Below are positions 1-8,272 of a DNA stretch of 64,000 nt, piece by piece. Every line of letters begins with the position of its first letter. The stretch's first letter is position 1. Source of the DNA: Runella sp. CRIBMP (GTDB lineage Bacteria > Bacteroidota > Bacteroidia > Cytophagales > Spirosomataceae). The translations under genes were made by a program, and so were the position numbers. Where the stretch lies: assembly GCF_009905605.1 (NCBI RefSeq), contig NZ_JAAAKZ010000005.1, positions 186,001 to 250,000 on the forward strand, given 5' to 3'. Below the pieces are notes generated by a model that saw only the letters and a program-made list of their open reading frames with translations, ran no database searches and had not been told where the DNA came from.

Positions 1-842
1 AAAGCCCCCTGTTGAAGAACCACCCCCGCTGGATGGGTCGTGGTATAAAAAGTAGGAACTAAGTAGCTAAAAGAATGGGCTTCGGTAAAAGCCTTTGCTT
101 TATCTAAATAGTAAACCGTAAATTGCGCAAGCGTATTTCCTTCAAAAGTATCATCAGCCACAGTACCAAGCGGCTGCCCCGCTTCCACCAATTGGCCCGG
201 TTTCACCATGATTGTGCCCATTTTGAAGCGATTGTAGCGTCCAAAAGTGCCATCTTGATGAAAGATTTCGACAAAATTGGTATTGGTAGAAAACCAAACC
301 TCTTCTGAGTGCGTCGCAAATTCGTTTTTAATCTCACTAACGACCCCGCGCCGCGCCGCAAAAACGGTATCTCCTTTTTGCATTTGAAATGACATCCCAT
401 AAAAGTTAGTCACTTTCTTCCCACCCAACACTTCAACAATATTTTGGGTCTGATTGGCTCGGTGAGCTTCTTTTTTTGAAAAAGGAAATAAGTAAATAAA
501 AGGTTTGGGCGGTTTGTTGAGCAAGCGACCTTTTAGGGTTTTGTAACCAAATTGAAAAGACACTCCTTGGTTAGCCTGCGTGGGTTTAATGGTAAATAAG
601 CTCCCGTTGCCCGACGAAACAGAGTTTAAATAAGGCAATACACAAGAGCAACTTCCTCCCTGCAAACTCGTAAACTCCACCCTAACGGCGTAGTCGCAGT
701 AATTGGGGTTTTTGTATTGGAACGTGTATTCATTCTTGGTCTCGTCTCTGGTATAAGTTATTTCAATCGGATTTGATTGGCTAAAAGTCTGCGTGATTGA
801 CCAATTGCTTAAAAAAATCAGGATTAAAAGTGTCCTTTGCAT
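1..842 (-). CDS. Secreted degenerate M23-like (LytM-fold) protein, 3' end outside window
   Basis: About 280 codons are visible; the stop lies beyond the left edge. The ATG at 842 opens a signal peptide (MQRTLLILIFLSNWS...), so the product is exported. A C-terminal part resembles the LytM/M23 barrel: GDTVFAARRGVVSEI matches the family strand before the active site, and MVKPGQLVEAGQPLGTV matches the later G-Q-x-V-x-x-G-Q-x-I/L-G turn. The zinc ligands look lost: the usual H-x-x-x-D ahead of the first motif reads FYGMS. In the family such proteins often act as non-catalytic regulators or binding domains of cell-wall hydrolases; that role is inferred here. It lies 34 nt after the epimerase gene on the same strand and is probably cotranscribed with it. 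Confidence 0.7.
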   Translation of the reverse strand, partial: MQRTLLILIFLSNWSITQTFSQSNPIEITYTRDETKNEYTFQYKNPNYCDYAVRVEFTSLQGGSCSCVLPYLNSVSSGNGSLFTIKPTQANQGVSFQFGYKTLKGRLLNKPPKPFIYLFPFSKKEAHRANQTQNIVEVLGGKKVTNFYGMSFQMQKGDTVFAARRGVVSEIKNEFATHSEEVWFSTNTNFVEIFHQDGTFGRYNRFKMGTIMVKPGQLVEAGQPLGTVADDTFEGNTLAQFTVYYLDKAKAFTEAHSFSYLVPTFYTTTHPAGVVLQQGA

Positions 843-876
843 AAGTAATAAAGAGAGATTGTTTAGTAGAGGATTG

Positions 877-1893
877 TTATTTTGTCAGAAACGCACACAC
901 CCGATTCACGGTTTCATCCAATGTTTTGTAGTCAATGCCCAGGGCTTGTTTAATTTTCTGCCCGTCATAAACAAGTTTGGTTCGGGCCGTTTTGGCCGTT
1001 TCTTTGGTAATGAGCGGTTTGCTGCCCGTGAGCCACGAGCGGAGCGCTTCCACCCGCCAGATGGTCTCGGCCATGAAAGAAGATACCACTTTTGAAGGCG
1101 GTTGCTTGCCAAAGGCCGTGGCTATTTTGGTAAACAACTCCCGGTACGTCACGTGACCAGCGCTCAGGATGTAGCGTTCATTTTTAATGTCAGAAAACAA
1201 CAACTTTACAATCGACTCGGCAACATCTTCCACGTCTACGTAGTTGATTAGCCCTTCGGTGTAATATTTTTTTTCGTCGTATACGTATTTAAACAACTGC
1301 GTGCTGCTGCGTTGCCAATCGCCTTCCCCCAATACCATGCTTGGATTGACCACCACCGCCGCTAGTCCCTCTGCCACTCCTCGCCATACTTCCAGTTCGG
1401 CCAAATACTTACTTTTGCCATAGTTTGAATTCAGCGGCGATTCTTCCCATTTTTGATTTTCATCAATCACACTCACAGCCCCCGGAGCAACCTTGTTGGG
1501 GTCGGGTCTTCCCAACGCCGCCACCGAACTTACAAAGGCCAGTTTTTTGATTCCTTCTTCCAACGCAGCATTGACCACGTTGGCGGTTCCGTTTACATTT
1601 ATATCGTACATTCGGGTACGATCGCGGGGAATAAAAGAAACAATTGCGGCGGTATGAATGGCATACGTCACTCCCGCAAAAGCTTCTTCGAGCGATAGTA
1701 CGTCCAACACATCCCCTTCAATCCATTCAATCTCCGCCTGAATGTCTTTCACTAAACGCATATCGCTGTCGGGACGTTTTAACCCCCTGACACGATAGCC
1801 TTCCTTCAACAAATGATGAGCCACGACGCTGCCGATAAGGCCATTTGTGCCCGTTACAAATACAATCGGATTAGAATCAGTTAGGTGTTTCAA
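877..1893 (-). CDS. NAD-dependent epimerase/dehydratase (extended SDR)
   Basis: A 338-residue Rossmann-fold oxidoreductase. The N-terminus carries the extended-SDR dinucleotide motif VTGTNGLIGSVVAHHL (residues about 13-28) and a Y-x-x-x-K catalytic pair appears in NSNYGKSKYLAE (near residue 160). Length and architecture fit the dihydroflavonol-reductase-like branch of the epimerase family. Substrate cannot be told from sequence; a sugar nucleotide or a small ketone are both possible. The start ATG at 1893 has a TAnnTTTG-type element (TACCTTTG, complement of 1925-1932) at a suitable distance upstream. The M23-like gene follows on the same strand after 34 nt. Confidence 0.85.
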   Translation of the reverse strand: MKHLTDSNPIVFVTGTNGLIGSVVAHHLLKEGYRVRGLKRPDSDMRLVKDIQAEIEWIEGDVLDVLSLEEAFAGVTYAIHTAAIVSFIPRDRTRMYDINVNGTANVVNAALEEGIKKLAFVSSVAALGRPDPNKVAPGAVSVIDENQKWEESPLNSNYGKSKYLAELEVWRGVAEGLAAVVVNPSMVLGEGDWQRSSTQLFKYVYDEKKYYTEGLINYVDVEDVAESIVKLLFSDIKNERYILSAGHVTYRELFTKIATAFGKQPPSKVVSSFMAETIWRVEALRSWLTGSKPLITKETAKTARTKLVYDGQKIKQALGIDYKTLDETVNRVCAFLTK

Positions 1894-1924
1894 GTATCAA
1901 GCAGTTTGGTTATTTTTAGTAGCG

Positions 1925-1932
1925 CAAAGGTA
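1925..1932 (-). promoter_or_regulatory. -7 element of the epimerase promoter
   Basis: On the minus strand it reads TACCTTTG, a perfect match to the Bacteroidota -7 element TAnnTTTG, about 30 nt ahead of the start codon at 1893. No clear TTG is seen at the -33 position, so this is a half-supported promoter. Confidence 0.4.
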
Positions 1933-2171
1933 AAGAATCTAGTTCCACATCAGCCTATCTTTCTCAGGATTGACGAAGGGTTTCGTAAGAATACACAAAA
2001 ACTGTCAGCTCCAGTCTGTGAGACTGTCTACTATTTTAAGTAACTTTCCGCCCATTTTCAGAAAGAGAACAAAAGCAAGGTCTAAAAACATCGCGGCAAT
2101 TTTAACAGTTTCGGCCGTTTCATTCGTTTTTACCCTTACACTCTAACCAATTAATTAACTGATTTTTTATA

Positions 2172-3443
2172 ATGAACTTTTTTGCATCGTTGAAAGAGGC
2201 TTTGACTGAGGGGGTGATAAGTCAAATTGCAGCACAAAAACTAGAAAAACCCGAAAAGATACAAAAGATTTTTGATGCGTTGGGCGTCTCTCTTGTGGGC
2301 GGATTAATCAAACGGGTGACTACGGAATCTGGCATGAAGCTCGTGTACAACCAAGCGCAGAAAATTGAATTTGGACCCCAAAATATCGAAGGTATTTTAA
2401 AAAATGAGGCTGAATTTGAAAAGCTGAAAGCCGTTGGAGAAAAAGATTTGAATACGGTGCTGCCCGGCCTCAAAAGTGCCATCAGCAGTATGGTTTCCAA
2501 GTATGCTGGAACCCAAAATTCGTTGGTCGCTTCGCTTTGCGGCGTAGCCATGCCCATCGTGATGTCGGTCATTAAACAAAAAATAACCGAGAAAAAACTG
2601 GATGCGGAGTCGCTCGCTGCTTACTTAGGTGACCAGCGCGAAGAAATGCTCACCATACTTCCCGATTTGAATGACAAGCTAATTGAAACAATGGGCATCC
2701 AGTACCTATTGCAGAACTTTTCGGTTCCGCGTACCGAAGAATCGGGCGTGGTATCCAGAGGAGCCGGCACTGAGAAAGGAAGCGCGTCTCAGCCTTTTTT
2801 GGTAGGAGTAGATATGCAACAACAAGCTGACTATCAACCTTATCTAAAGTGGTTTGGCATTGGAGCGTTGGTCATTGGGGCCATTGCGGTGGGGGTTTAT
2901 TTCTGGAATCAGCGACAGACTGCGTTGGAAAATAGTGCTTCTGAAACCGACTCTACCATGATTGAGGCAAGAACTATTCAGGAGCCGCCCGTTACCCAAG
3001 ATTCGGTTGTTAAAGATACTACTACGGCCGTAGCAGCGACTACTCCCCCAGCAACGGCCACGGCAAATCCCATGTCGGCTTACCTCGAAAATGCTACCGC
3101 ACCAGCAGGAAAAGTATTTAAGTTTGACAATGTAGACTTCGAAGACAATACTACACAACTGAAAGCAGAGGCCAATGCACCCATCGCAGCTTTGGCTGAT
3201 TTGCTCAAAAAATACCCCAACGCGCAGGTAAAATTGGTAGGTTATGCCAACGATGCCAAGCAACCCGTAACCAACAAAGTGCTATCGGTCAAACGGGTTT
3301 TTGCCATTAAAGACATATTAATTAAATCGGGAATCAGTTACATCCGGATTGATGCCGAAGGGCGCGGCACGGGTATAAGCAAAGACAGCGCACCGGGGCA
3401 AAAGCCATTGCGTGAGATTTATGTACGTTTCGTGAAAAAATAA
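2172..3443 (+). CDS. DUF937 - transmembrane - OmpA-like fusion protein
   Basis: 423 residues in three parts. Residues 1-190 are helical and glycine-poor and resemble the DUF937 family (function unknown, often YidB-like). One membrane helix follows at about 228-247 (WFGIGALVIGAIAVGVYFW). After a Thr/Pro/Ala-rich linker, residues 310-423 look like an OmpA C-terminal peptidoglycan-binding domain: GKVFKFDNVDFEDNTTQL, LADLLKKYPNAQVKLVGYA, and a late RIDAEGRGT. The order implies a cytoplasmic DUF937 part and a periplasmic OmpA-like part, inner-membrane anchored. It is a single-gene unit ended by a strong hairpin at 3461-3496. The role is not known; a link between cytoplasm and cell wall is inference. 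Confidence 0.75.
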   Translation: MNFFASLKEALTEGVISQIAAQKLEKPEKIQKIFDALGVSLVGGLIKRVTTESGMKLVYNQAQKIEFGPQNIEGILKNEAEFEKLKAVGEKDLNTVLPGLKSAISSMVSKYAGTQNSLVASLCGVAMPIVMSVIKQKITEKKLDAESLAAYLGDQREEMLTILPDLNDKLIETMGIQYLLQNFSVPRTEESGVVSRGAGTEKGSASQPFLVGVDMQQQADYQPYLKWFGIGALVIGAIAVGVYFWNQRQTALENSASETDSTMIEARTIQEPPVTQDSVVKDTTTAVAATTPPATATANPMSAYLENATAPAGKVFKFDNVDFEDNTTQLKAEANAPIAALADLLKKYPNAQVKLVGYANDAKQPVTNKVLSVKRVFAIKDILIKSGISYIRIDAEGRGTGISKDSAPGQKPLREIYVRFVKK

Positions 3444-3460
3444 TCACCTGATACGTAATC

Positions 3461-3496
3461 AAAAAGGGAGAAGCGAGTGTTCGCTTCTCCCTTTTT
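3461..3496. terminator. Bidirectional intrinsic terminator
   Basis: Perfect 16-bp inverted repeat (3461-3476 and 3481-3496) with a 4-nt loop GTGT. The arms begin with AAAAA and end with TTTTT, so it can end transcription from both the OmpA-like gene and the convergent PolX-like gene. Confidence 0.9.
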
Positions 3497-3521
3497 AACT
3501 TCTGGTAATTCGCCTTTGCCT

Positions 3522-5291
3522 CTACCCCTTTTTTCGTTTATCGAGGTAGGCTTCTATTTCCGCCAAGCTCAATGCGTTGAATGTCATCTCTTTGGTCAGG
3601 CCACCTTTTCTGGCTACGTTTACGCCGTAATGCATGTCAAAATAGCCTTCTTTTTGGTGGGCATCAGGATTGATACTGAGCATTACCCCTTTATCCATAC
3701 AATACCTAATCCAACGCCAATCCAAATCCAATCGCCACGGACTCGCGTTGATTTCAATGACTACGCCGTGACGCGCACAAGCCTCAATAATTACCTTATG
3801 GTCAATCGGATACCCTTCCCTGGCTAGCAACAACCGCCCCGTGGGATGGCCCAATATCGTAGTGTACGGATTTTCAACCGCCGCCAACAAACGTCCAGTT
3901 GCTTTTTCGAGGCTCATGGTGAGGTTACTGTGGACCGACGCCACCACGTAATCAAAGGTTTTCAGCACCTCTTCTGGGTAGTCTAACGAGCCGTCGCCAA
4001 GGATATCAGACTCAATTCCTTTTAGGATTTTAAACGGTTTGGAGGCATTAGTAGCCAGCGCCTGATTCAAGCGGTCAATTTCTTCATGCTGCAATTTGAC
4101 ACGGTCGGCCCGGAGGCCATTGGCATAGCTTGCCGTTTGGGAATGGTCTGCAATGCCAAGGTATTCAAATCCTAATTCCTGACAATACCGCGCCATCACT
4201 TCTAAGCTGTGCTTCCCGTCGGAATAGGTGCTGTGGTTGTGTAAAATTCCCCGCAGTGCATCCCACGTAATCAGGTCTTCATTTTTATGCTGGGTCAGCC
4301 ACTCAAATTCACCCAAACCTTCGCGCATTTCGGGCACTACGTACGGCAACCCTGCTTTTTGATAAATGGCTTCGGCAGATTCTTCACGGGAATTGGTATA
4401 GGCTACTGCCAACAAAGAAGTCCCCAACGCCGTCGGATGACTTAAATGCGCTTCGGTACTTTCTAAAATAAATCGCTCACTTTCAAACTTATCGGGATAT
4501 ACAAAAACAATTTCTACCTGAATTTCCAGCGTTTTTTTTTGCTCTACTTCTTCGCCCTGTGGTGGCAACTCGGTGGTGGTACTGCGGTCAACAATCTTGC
4601 CCCGCCACGTAAAAGGAGATGATATTTTTTCATTTTGCAACAACCACCCTATTTCATTGATTTGACGTATAGCCGCCACAGGCGACTCCGTACCGACCAA
4701 CACCTGAATCGTTTCAACCGTTTCATTTTTACGCGCTACCTCTCCCGTTATCACCACATTTGGAAAGTATTTCTGAAGCTCATCTCTGATTAACTCCGCC
4801 AAAATTGCGGCCTTGTCCATACGAACCTTGCCCATTTGGCTTTGCAAAAACGCCATCGAAGCCAGAATCTTCTGCTGGGTACTTTCGCCGAATCCTTTCA
4901 ATTTTGCAATTTGACCCGTCTCACACGCTTCTTGCAAGCCCGCAATGGTGTCAATGCCCAATTGTCGCCAGATTGTCCCAATTTTTTTAGCACCAATTCC
5001 TTTTATTTTAAACATTTCGAGCACTCCCACGGGCGTTTGAGCCATGAGTTGCTCCAGCTCGTTCAAGCGGCCCGTCTGTACGATTTCCTGAATTTTGGCG
5101 GCCATGCTTTTCCCCACACCCGGCAATTGCGTCAATGCGGCGGTCGACAATGTTGCCAATTCTTGGTCATTGAGCCGACTCAGATTAAAAGCCGCCGACG
5201 AATAGGTGCGGATTTTAAAAGTATCTGCATCGTGCAGTTCAAGCAATTTGGTCGTCAGTTCAAGGATTTCTACGATTTCGTCGTTAGACAT
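3522..5291 (-). CDS. PolX-family protein: HhH domain, inactive polymerase core, intact PHP domain
   Basis: 589 residues, the usual length of bacterial PolX. Residues 1-150 hold helix-hairpin-helix motifs (LPGVGKSMAAKI, IKGIGAKKIGTI, LKGFGESTQQKI) that bind DNA. Residues 160-320 align to the X-family polymerase core, but the catalytic signature, normally G-S-x-R-R-x-x-E-T-V-x-D-x-D, reads GEVARKNETVETIQVLV (183-199), so both aspartates are gone; the third metal ligand is probably E260 in IQVEIVFV. Residues 347-560 form a complete PHP phosphoesterase domain: HNHSTYSDG, ADHS, KGIESD, ASVHS, GHPTGR, NPDAH. Activity as a 3'-5' exonuclease or AP endonuclease in repair is expected; DNA synthesis is not. 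The start ATG at 5291 opens the conserved MSNDEIVEILELT. Confidence 0.88.
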   Translation of the reverse strand: MSNDEIVEILELTTKLLELHDADTFKIRTYSSAAFNLSRLNDQELATLSTAALTQLPGVGKSMAAKIQEIVQTGRLNELEQLMAQTPVGVLEMFKIKGIGAKKIGTIWRQLGIDTIAGLQEACETGQIAKLKGFGESTQQKILASMAFLQSQMGKVRMDKAAILAELIRDELQKYFPNVVITGEVARKNETVETIQVLVGTESPVAAIRQINEIGWLLQNEKISSPFTWRGKIVDRSTTTELPPQGEEVEQKKTLEIQVEIVFVYPDKFESERFILESTEAHLSHPTALGTSLLAVAYTNSREESAEAIYQKAGLPYVVPEMREGLGEFEWLTQHKNEDLITWDALRGILHNHSTYSDGKHSLEVMARYCQELGFEYLGIADHSQTASYANGLRADRVKLQHEEIDRLNQALATNASKPFKILKGIESDILGDGSLDYPEEVLKTFDYVVASVHSNLTMSLEKATGRLLAAVENPYTTILGHPTGRLLLAREGYPIDHKVIIEACARHGVVIEINASPWRLDLDWRWIRYCMDKGVMLSINPDAHQKEGYFDMHYGVNVARKGGLTKEMTFNALSLAEIEAYLDKRKKG

Positions 5292-5743
5292 AACTAAAAT
5301 AAGAATTAAGGATGTTTACTTATTGCGAGGGTTTTTAACCAGCAAAAATATTTGTAAATAAACGCAGATAACCCAAGTAAAAGAAGATTTAACGGTCAAA
5401 TAATCCCAAAAACACTGCCCCATTAGCGTAGGCTGTCCCTTTATTCATCACCTTTTTCATATTAGTTCAACAGACTCCTTCGTTAGCAACGGTGTAAATT
5501 TATCTTTTATAGTACCCAATTAAAGGATAGAACCAGTCATTTTGGGCGAAAAATCAACGATAGTTGCCCATTTTGGGAAAAAAACACCCCACCTTATGCA
5601 CGATAACCCTCGGAAAAGTTGCAGAAACACCGTGGAACAGAATTTTATAAAAGTATTGCATCACTATCACCCCAAAAATTACGTATGATATATCACTTTA
5701 CCTTTATTTTAACTCATGTTTCACTAATCAAACAATTACAATT
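5292..5743. other. 452-bp intergenic region between divergent genes
   Basis: It separates the divergent PolX-like and coiled-coil protein genes. I see no RNA gene or strong repeat. A minus-strand TATTTTTG (complement of about 5346-5353) matches the -7 consensus for the PolX-like gene, but its nearest TTG is 23 nt away. A 23-codon open frame (5389-5460, minus) is the only coding-like trace. Confidence 0.5.
5389..5460 (-). CDS. Possible 23-residue leader peptide upstream of the PolX-like gene
   Basis: ATG at 5460 to TAA at 5389 encodes a 23-residue peptide starting MKKVMNKGTAYANGAVF and ending LGLFDR. A GGAG lies 14-17 nt upstream of the ATG. It sits on the same strand as the PolX-like gene, about 97 nt ahead of its start. 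The lysine-rich start and balanced composition make it look slightly better than a chance frame, but nothing proves translation. Confidence 0.2.
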   Translation of the reverse strand: MKKVMNKGTAYANGAVFLGLFDR

Positions 5744-6694
5744 ATGGAAAACAATCAGCAAAACAAGGGTACATTCGCTTGGGTAGGACTGGTTATCATG
5801 ACGTTGGCGGCGGGTGCATTCGGTTTTATGTACTTCGATCAAAAGGGCCAAACTGAAACAAAGGAGGTCGCGATTGTTGAAAAAGCAAAAGAACTGGCGT
5901 TTACTCAAACGAAATTAGATTCGGTATCACGTAATTTAGACGCGAAAATCGCCGAAACACAGCAACTTGGTGGCAATATTGAAGAGCTGATGAAAGTAAA
6001 GGCTCGACTAGAAGCAGACAAAGCCAACTTGAAGAAAAACTTGCGATTTGAGATTGGTAAATACACCGCAAAAATCAAAGAATACGAGCAATTTCTGGCC
6101 GATAAAGACGTCGAACTCGTAAAACTCAGAGAAGAAAATGGTGTATTGGCAGCAACCAATCAAAATTTAAGTACCGAAAATACAGGTCTTAAGACCGAAA
6201 AAGAAGCCTTGACTCAGGTAAAACAACAGCTTACCGACTCTGTAATGACTTACAGCAGCCAAAATCGGGAATTGAGCGAAAAAGTTGCCATTGGCGCTGC
6301 ACTTAAAGCCGAAAATATTAAAGTGCTAGCCGTGACTCCTAAAGGAAAAATTAAAAATGACGACAGCTATAAGGCAAAGCGCGTAGACAAAATCAAATTA
6401 CAGTTTACCCTGCCCTCTAATCCATTGACGCAGCCAGAAGAAAAAGAGATTTATGTACGTGTACTTGATCCAGATGGCGCCGTAATCTCTGACGAAGCAA
6501 TGGGCTCGGGCAAATTCAACTGGAAAGGCCAAGAAATGATGTTTACGACCAAAGACCGCGTAGCTTATCAAAATACAAATCAGATGGTTGAAATGACCTA
6601 TGACAATGCACAACGCTTTCGCCCAGGTAAATACAGCGTGGAAGTATATTCGGAAGGATTCCGCATTGGCTCAAGCAATTTCACGATTAAATAA
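5744..6694 (+). CDS. Membrane-anchored coiled-coil protein of unknown function
   Basis: 316 residues. A single membrane helix at about 13-30 (WVGLVIMTLAAGAFGFMYF) is followed by a long Glu/Lys/Leu-rich coiled coil (about 40-180) and a C-terminal beta-rich domain of about 110 residues (from KVLAVTPKGKIKN on) with alternating strands such as KLQFTLPSNPLTQ, EIYVRVLDPDG and KYSVEVYSEGF, reminiscent of a periplasmic Ig-like fold. The topology suggests a periplasmic coiled-coil spacer or envelope scaffold. I do not recognise the family; automatic labels linking it to chromosome partitioning would rest on the coiled coil alone. It stands alone and is followed by a clear terminator. Confidence 0.75.
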   Translation: MENNQQNKGTFAWVGLVIMTLAAGAFGFMYFDQKGQTETKEVAIVEKAKELAFTQTKLDSVSRNLDAKIAETQQLGGNIEELMKVKARLEADKANLKKNLRFEIGKYTAKIKEYEQFLADKDVELVKLREENGVLAATNQNLSTENTGLKTEKEALTQVKQQLTDSVMTYSSQNRELSEKVAIGAALKAENIKVLAVTPKGKIKNDDSYKAKRVDKIKLQFTLPSNPLTQPEEKEIYVRVLDPDGAVISDEAMGSGKFNWKGQEMMFTTKDRVAYQNTNQMVEMTYDNAQRFRPGKYSVEVYSEGFRIGSSNFTIK

Positions 6695-6757
6695 CTTGAC
6701 AAGGCAATTGACTCTTTAAAAAGGCTGATTCATCTTCTTGAAAGTCAAGTCTGTCAG

Positions 6758-6794
6758 AATGCGGTTGGGGAACTCCCAACCGCATTTTATTTTT
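6758..6794 (+). terminator. Intrinsic terminator after the coiled-coil protein gene
   Basis: A 12-bp perfect stem (AATGCGGTTGGG at 6758-6769 with its complement at 6775-6786), a 5-nt loop GAACT, and a T-rich tail (TTATTTTT). Confidence 0.88.
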
Positions 6795-6853
6795 GTTGCA
6801 TCAGTCAGCCGAAAACAAACAAACGGTTAATCATCCTTAAATCCTGAAATGCA

Positions 6854-7126
6854 ATGGAAACGCAACGCGACCCCCAACTTTGGAAAATGGCAAAAGCAAG
6901 AGCTTCGTTCAAAAGCCACCTTTATGTGTACCTTTTTGTCAACGCTAGCCTTTGGGCATTGTGGGCCTTTGGCCTAGTGTGGAGCCGTGGCAATACCTAT
7001 CCTTGGCCCGTATGGACATCTTTTGGTTGGGGAATCGGGCTGGTGTCTCATTATTTTTCGGTGTACACTTACAGTGAAAAAAACATGGTAGAACGCGAAT
7101 ATCAGAAGCTTTTGAACAAAGAATGA
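6854..7126 (+). CDS. 2TM domain protein, first tandem copy
   Basis: 90 residues with two hydrophobic segments (about 22-42, HLYVYLFVNASLWALWAFGL, and 52-70). The spacing, the R-A-S/H-F start and the E-R-E-Y-Q-K-L-L end match the small 2TM family, in which the pair of helices is sometimes attached to LytTR or histidine-kinase proteins. Here it is free-standing. The next gene, 21 nt on, encodes a clear paralog, so the two probably form one operon and may form a hetero-oligomer in the inner membrane. The function is unknown. Confidence 0.75.
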   Translation: METQRDPQLWKMAKARASFKSHLYVYLFVNASLWALWAFGLVWSRGNTYPWPVWTSFGWGIGLVSHYFSVYTYSEKNMVEREYQKLLNKE

Positions 7127-7147
7127 CAACTTTAACCCTGCTTTTAG

Positions 7148-7423
7148 ATGAAACCTCGTGACGAAAAGCTCTGGAGAATCGCCAAGCGAAGGGCCCATTT
7201 CCAGCGCGATTTAATGTCTTATCTGTTCACAAACGCCATTTTAATCACTATTTGGTACCTTACTTCTGGAACCAAGAGTCATTTTTGGCCAGGTTGGGTA
7301 CTTGTTTTTTGGGGTATTGGCCTCGTCACCCAATATTACCGCGCCTATATCCGCCCCAACGACGATGACCTCGCCGAACAAGAATATCAAAAGCTCTTGA
7401 AAGAAAAACAGAATGGTTTATAA
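7148..7423 (+). CDS. 2TM domain protein, second tandem copy
   Basis: 91 residues, a paralog of the upstream gene. Shared features are the start KLWRIAKRRAHF versus LWKMAKARASF, two hydrophobic helices separated by a short polar loop, a W-x-W/F-G-I-G-L-V motif in helix two, and the end EQEYQKLLKEK versus EREYQKLLNKE. It arose by tandem duplication. It ends 14 bp from the convergent ung stop, with no room for a separate terminator. Confidence 0.75.
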   Translation: MKPRDEKLWRIAKRRAHFQRDLMSYLFTNAILITIWYLTSGTKSHFWPGWVLVFWGIGLVTQYYRAYIRPNDDDLAEQEYQKLLKEKQNGL

Positions 7424-7437
7424 AATTGCTCAATCAC

Positions 7438-8103
7438 TTACCATTCAATCTCCTGCAACCCTCTCGCTTTCAAATAATTATTTGCTTGACTAAAGTGATT
7501 ATTGCCAAACCATCCACCAGAGTTGGCCGACATCGGCGAAGGGTGTTTTGATTTCAGCACAAAATGTTTTTTTGGGTCAATGATTCTGCCTTTGTCCTGC
7601 GCGTATCTTCCCCACAGCAAAAAGACCAGCCCCTCTTTATCGTCGTTTAAATGACGAATAACGGCATCAGTGAACTGTTCCCAGCCGTGCCCTTGATGAG
7701 ACCCCGGTTTGCCTTCCTGCACGGTAAGCGTGGCATTGAGGAGCAGTACTCCCTGCTCAGCCCACCGCTCCAAGTTTCCGCTGCGCGGAAAAGGCTTACC
7801 CAAGTCATTTTGGATTTCTTTGAAAATATTAATGAGCGAAGGAGGGATAGTAACACCGTCGTTGACCGAAAAACAAAGCCCGTTGGCTTGCCCTCTACCA
7901 TGGTAAGGGTCTTGCCCTAAAATGACCGCTTTGGTTTTGTCAAAAGGGCATTTATCAAATGCGTTAAACATCAGTTTACCAGGCGGGTAGATTTGCTGGG
8001 TTTTATACTCCTGCCGCACATACGCCACCAAATCGGCAAAATAAGGCTTTTCAAATTCGGTCTGCAATCGAGCCTTCCAAGAAGCTTCAATCTTAATATC
8101 CAT
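7438..8103 (-). CDS. ung: Uracil-DNA glycosylase
   Basis: 221 residues, normal for family-1 UDG. It removes uracil from DNA as the first step of base-excision repair. The water-activating motif GQDPYHG is at residues 63-69 (Asp65 catalytic). The uracil pocket Phe follows in NGLCFSVN, and the DNA-intercalation motif HPSPMSAN (catalytic His) is near residue 187. The LLLNATLTVQEGKPGSH strand is also typical. It is monocistronic between a convergent 2TM gene and the divergent apaG. Confidence 0.97.
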   Translation of the reverse strand: MDIKIEASWKARLQTEFEKPYFADLVAYVRQEYKTQQIYPPGKLMFNAFDKCPFDKTKAVILGQDPYHGRGQANGLCFSVNDGVTIPPSLINIFKEIQNDLGKPFPRSGNLERWAEQGVLLLNATLTVQEGKPGSHQGHGWEQFTDAVIRHLNDDKEGLVFLLWGRYAQDKGRIIDPKKHFVLKSKHPSPMSANSGGWFGNNHFSQANNYLKARGLQEIEW

Positions 8104-8209
8104 ACAAAATAATGACGGGTTGAAAATTTATGGTTTAAAATGACCCCATGCCTAAAACAGTATGGCAACACTGTTCGTTGTAAGCATTGAGATACTTTTT
8201 TGACAAAGA

Positions 8210-8242
8210 TTTGGTTTTTTTAACGATTAAAACCTAATTTTG
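8210..8242 (+). promoter_or_regulatory. Promoter of apaG (TTTG / 21 nt / TAATTTTG)
   Basis: TTTG at 8210-8213 and a perfect -7 element TAATTTTG at 8235-8242, spaced 21 nt. Transcription would begin near 8249, which excludes the in-frame codon at 8240 as start and supports the ATG at 8273. Confidence 0.65.
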
Positions 8243-8272
8243 GTTATAAAGTTAGTAAAGCTTCATAAAACC

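Noticed and set aside
4836-5297. 153-codon plus-strand frame antisense to the PolX-like gene
   Set aside because: It overlaps a well-supported coding region completely and shows no motif or codon pattern of its own.
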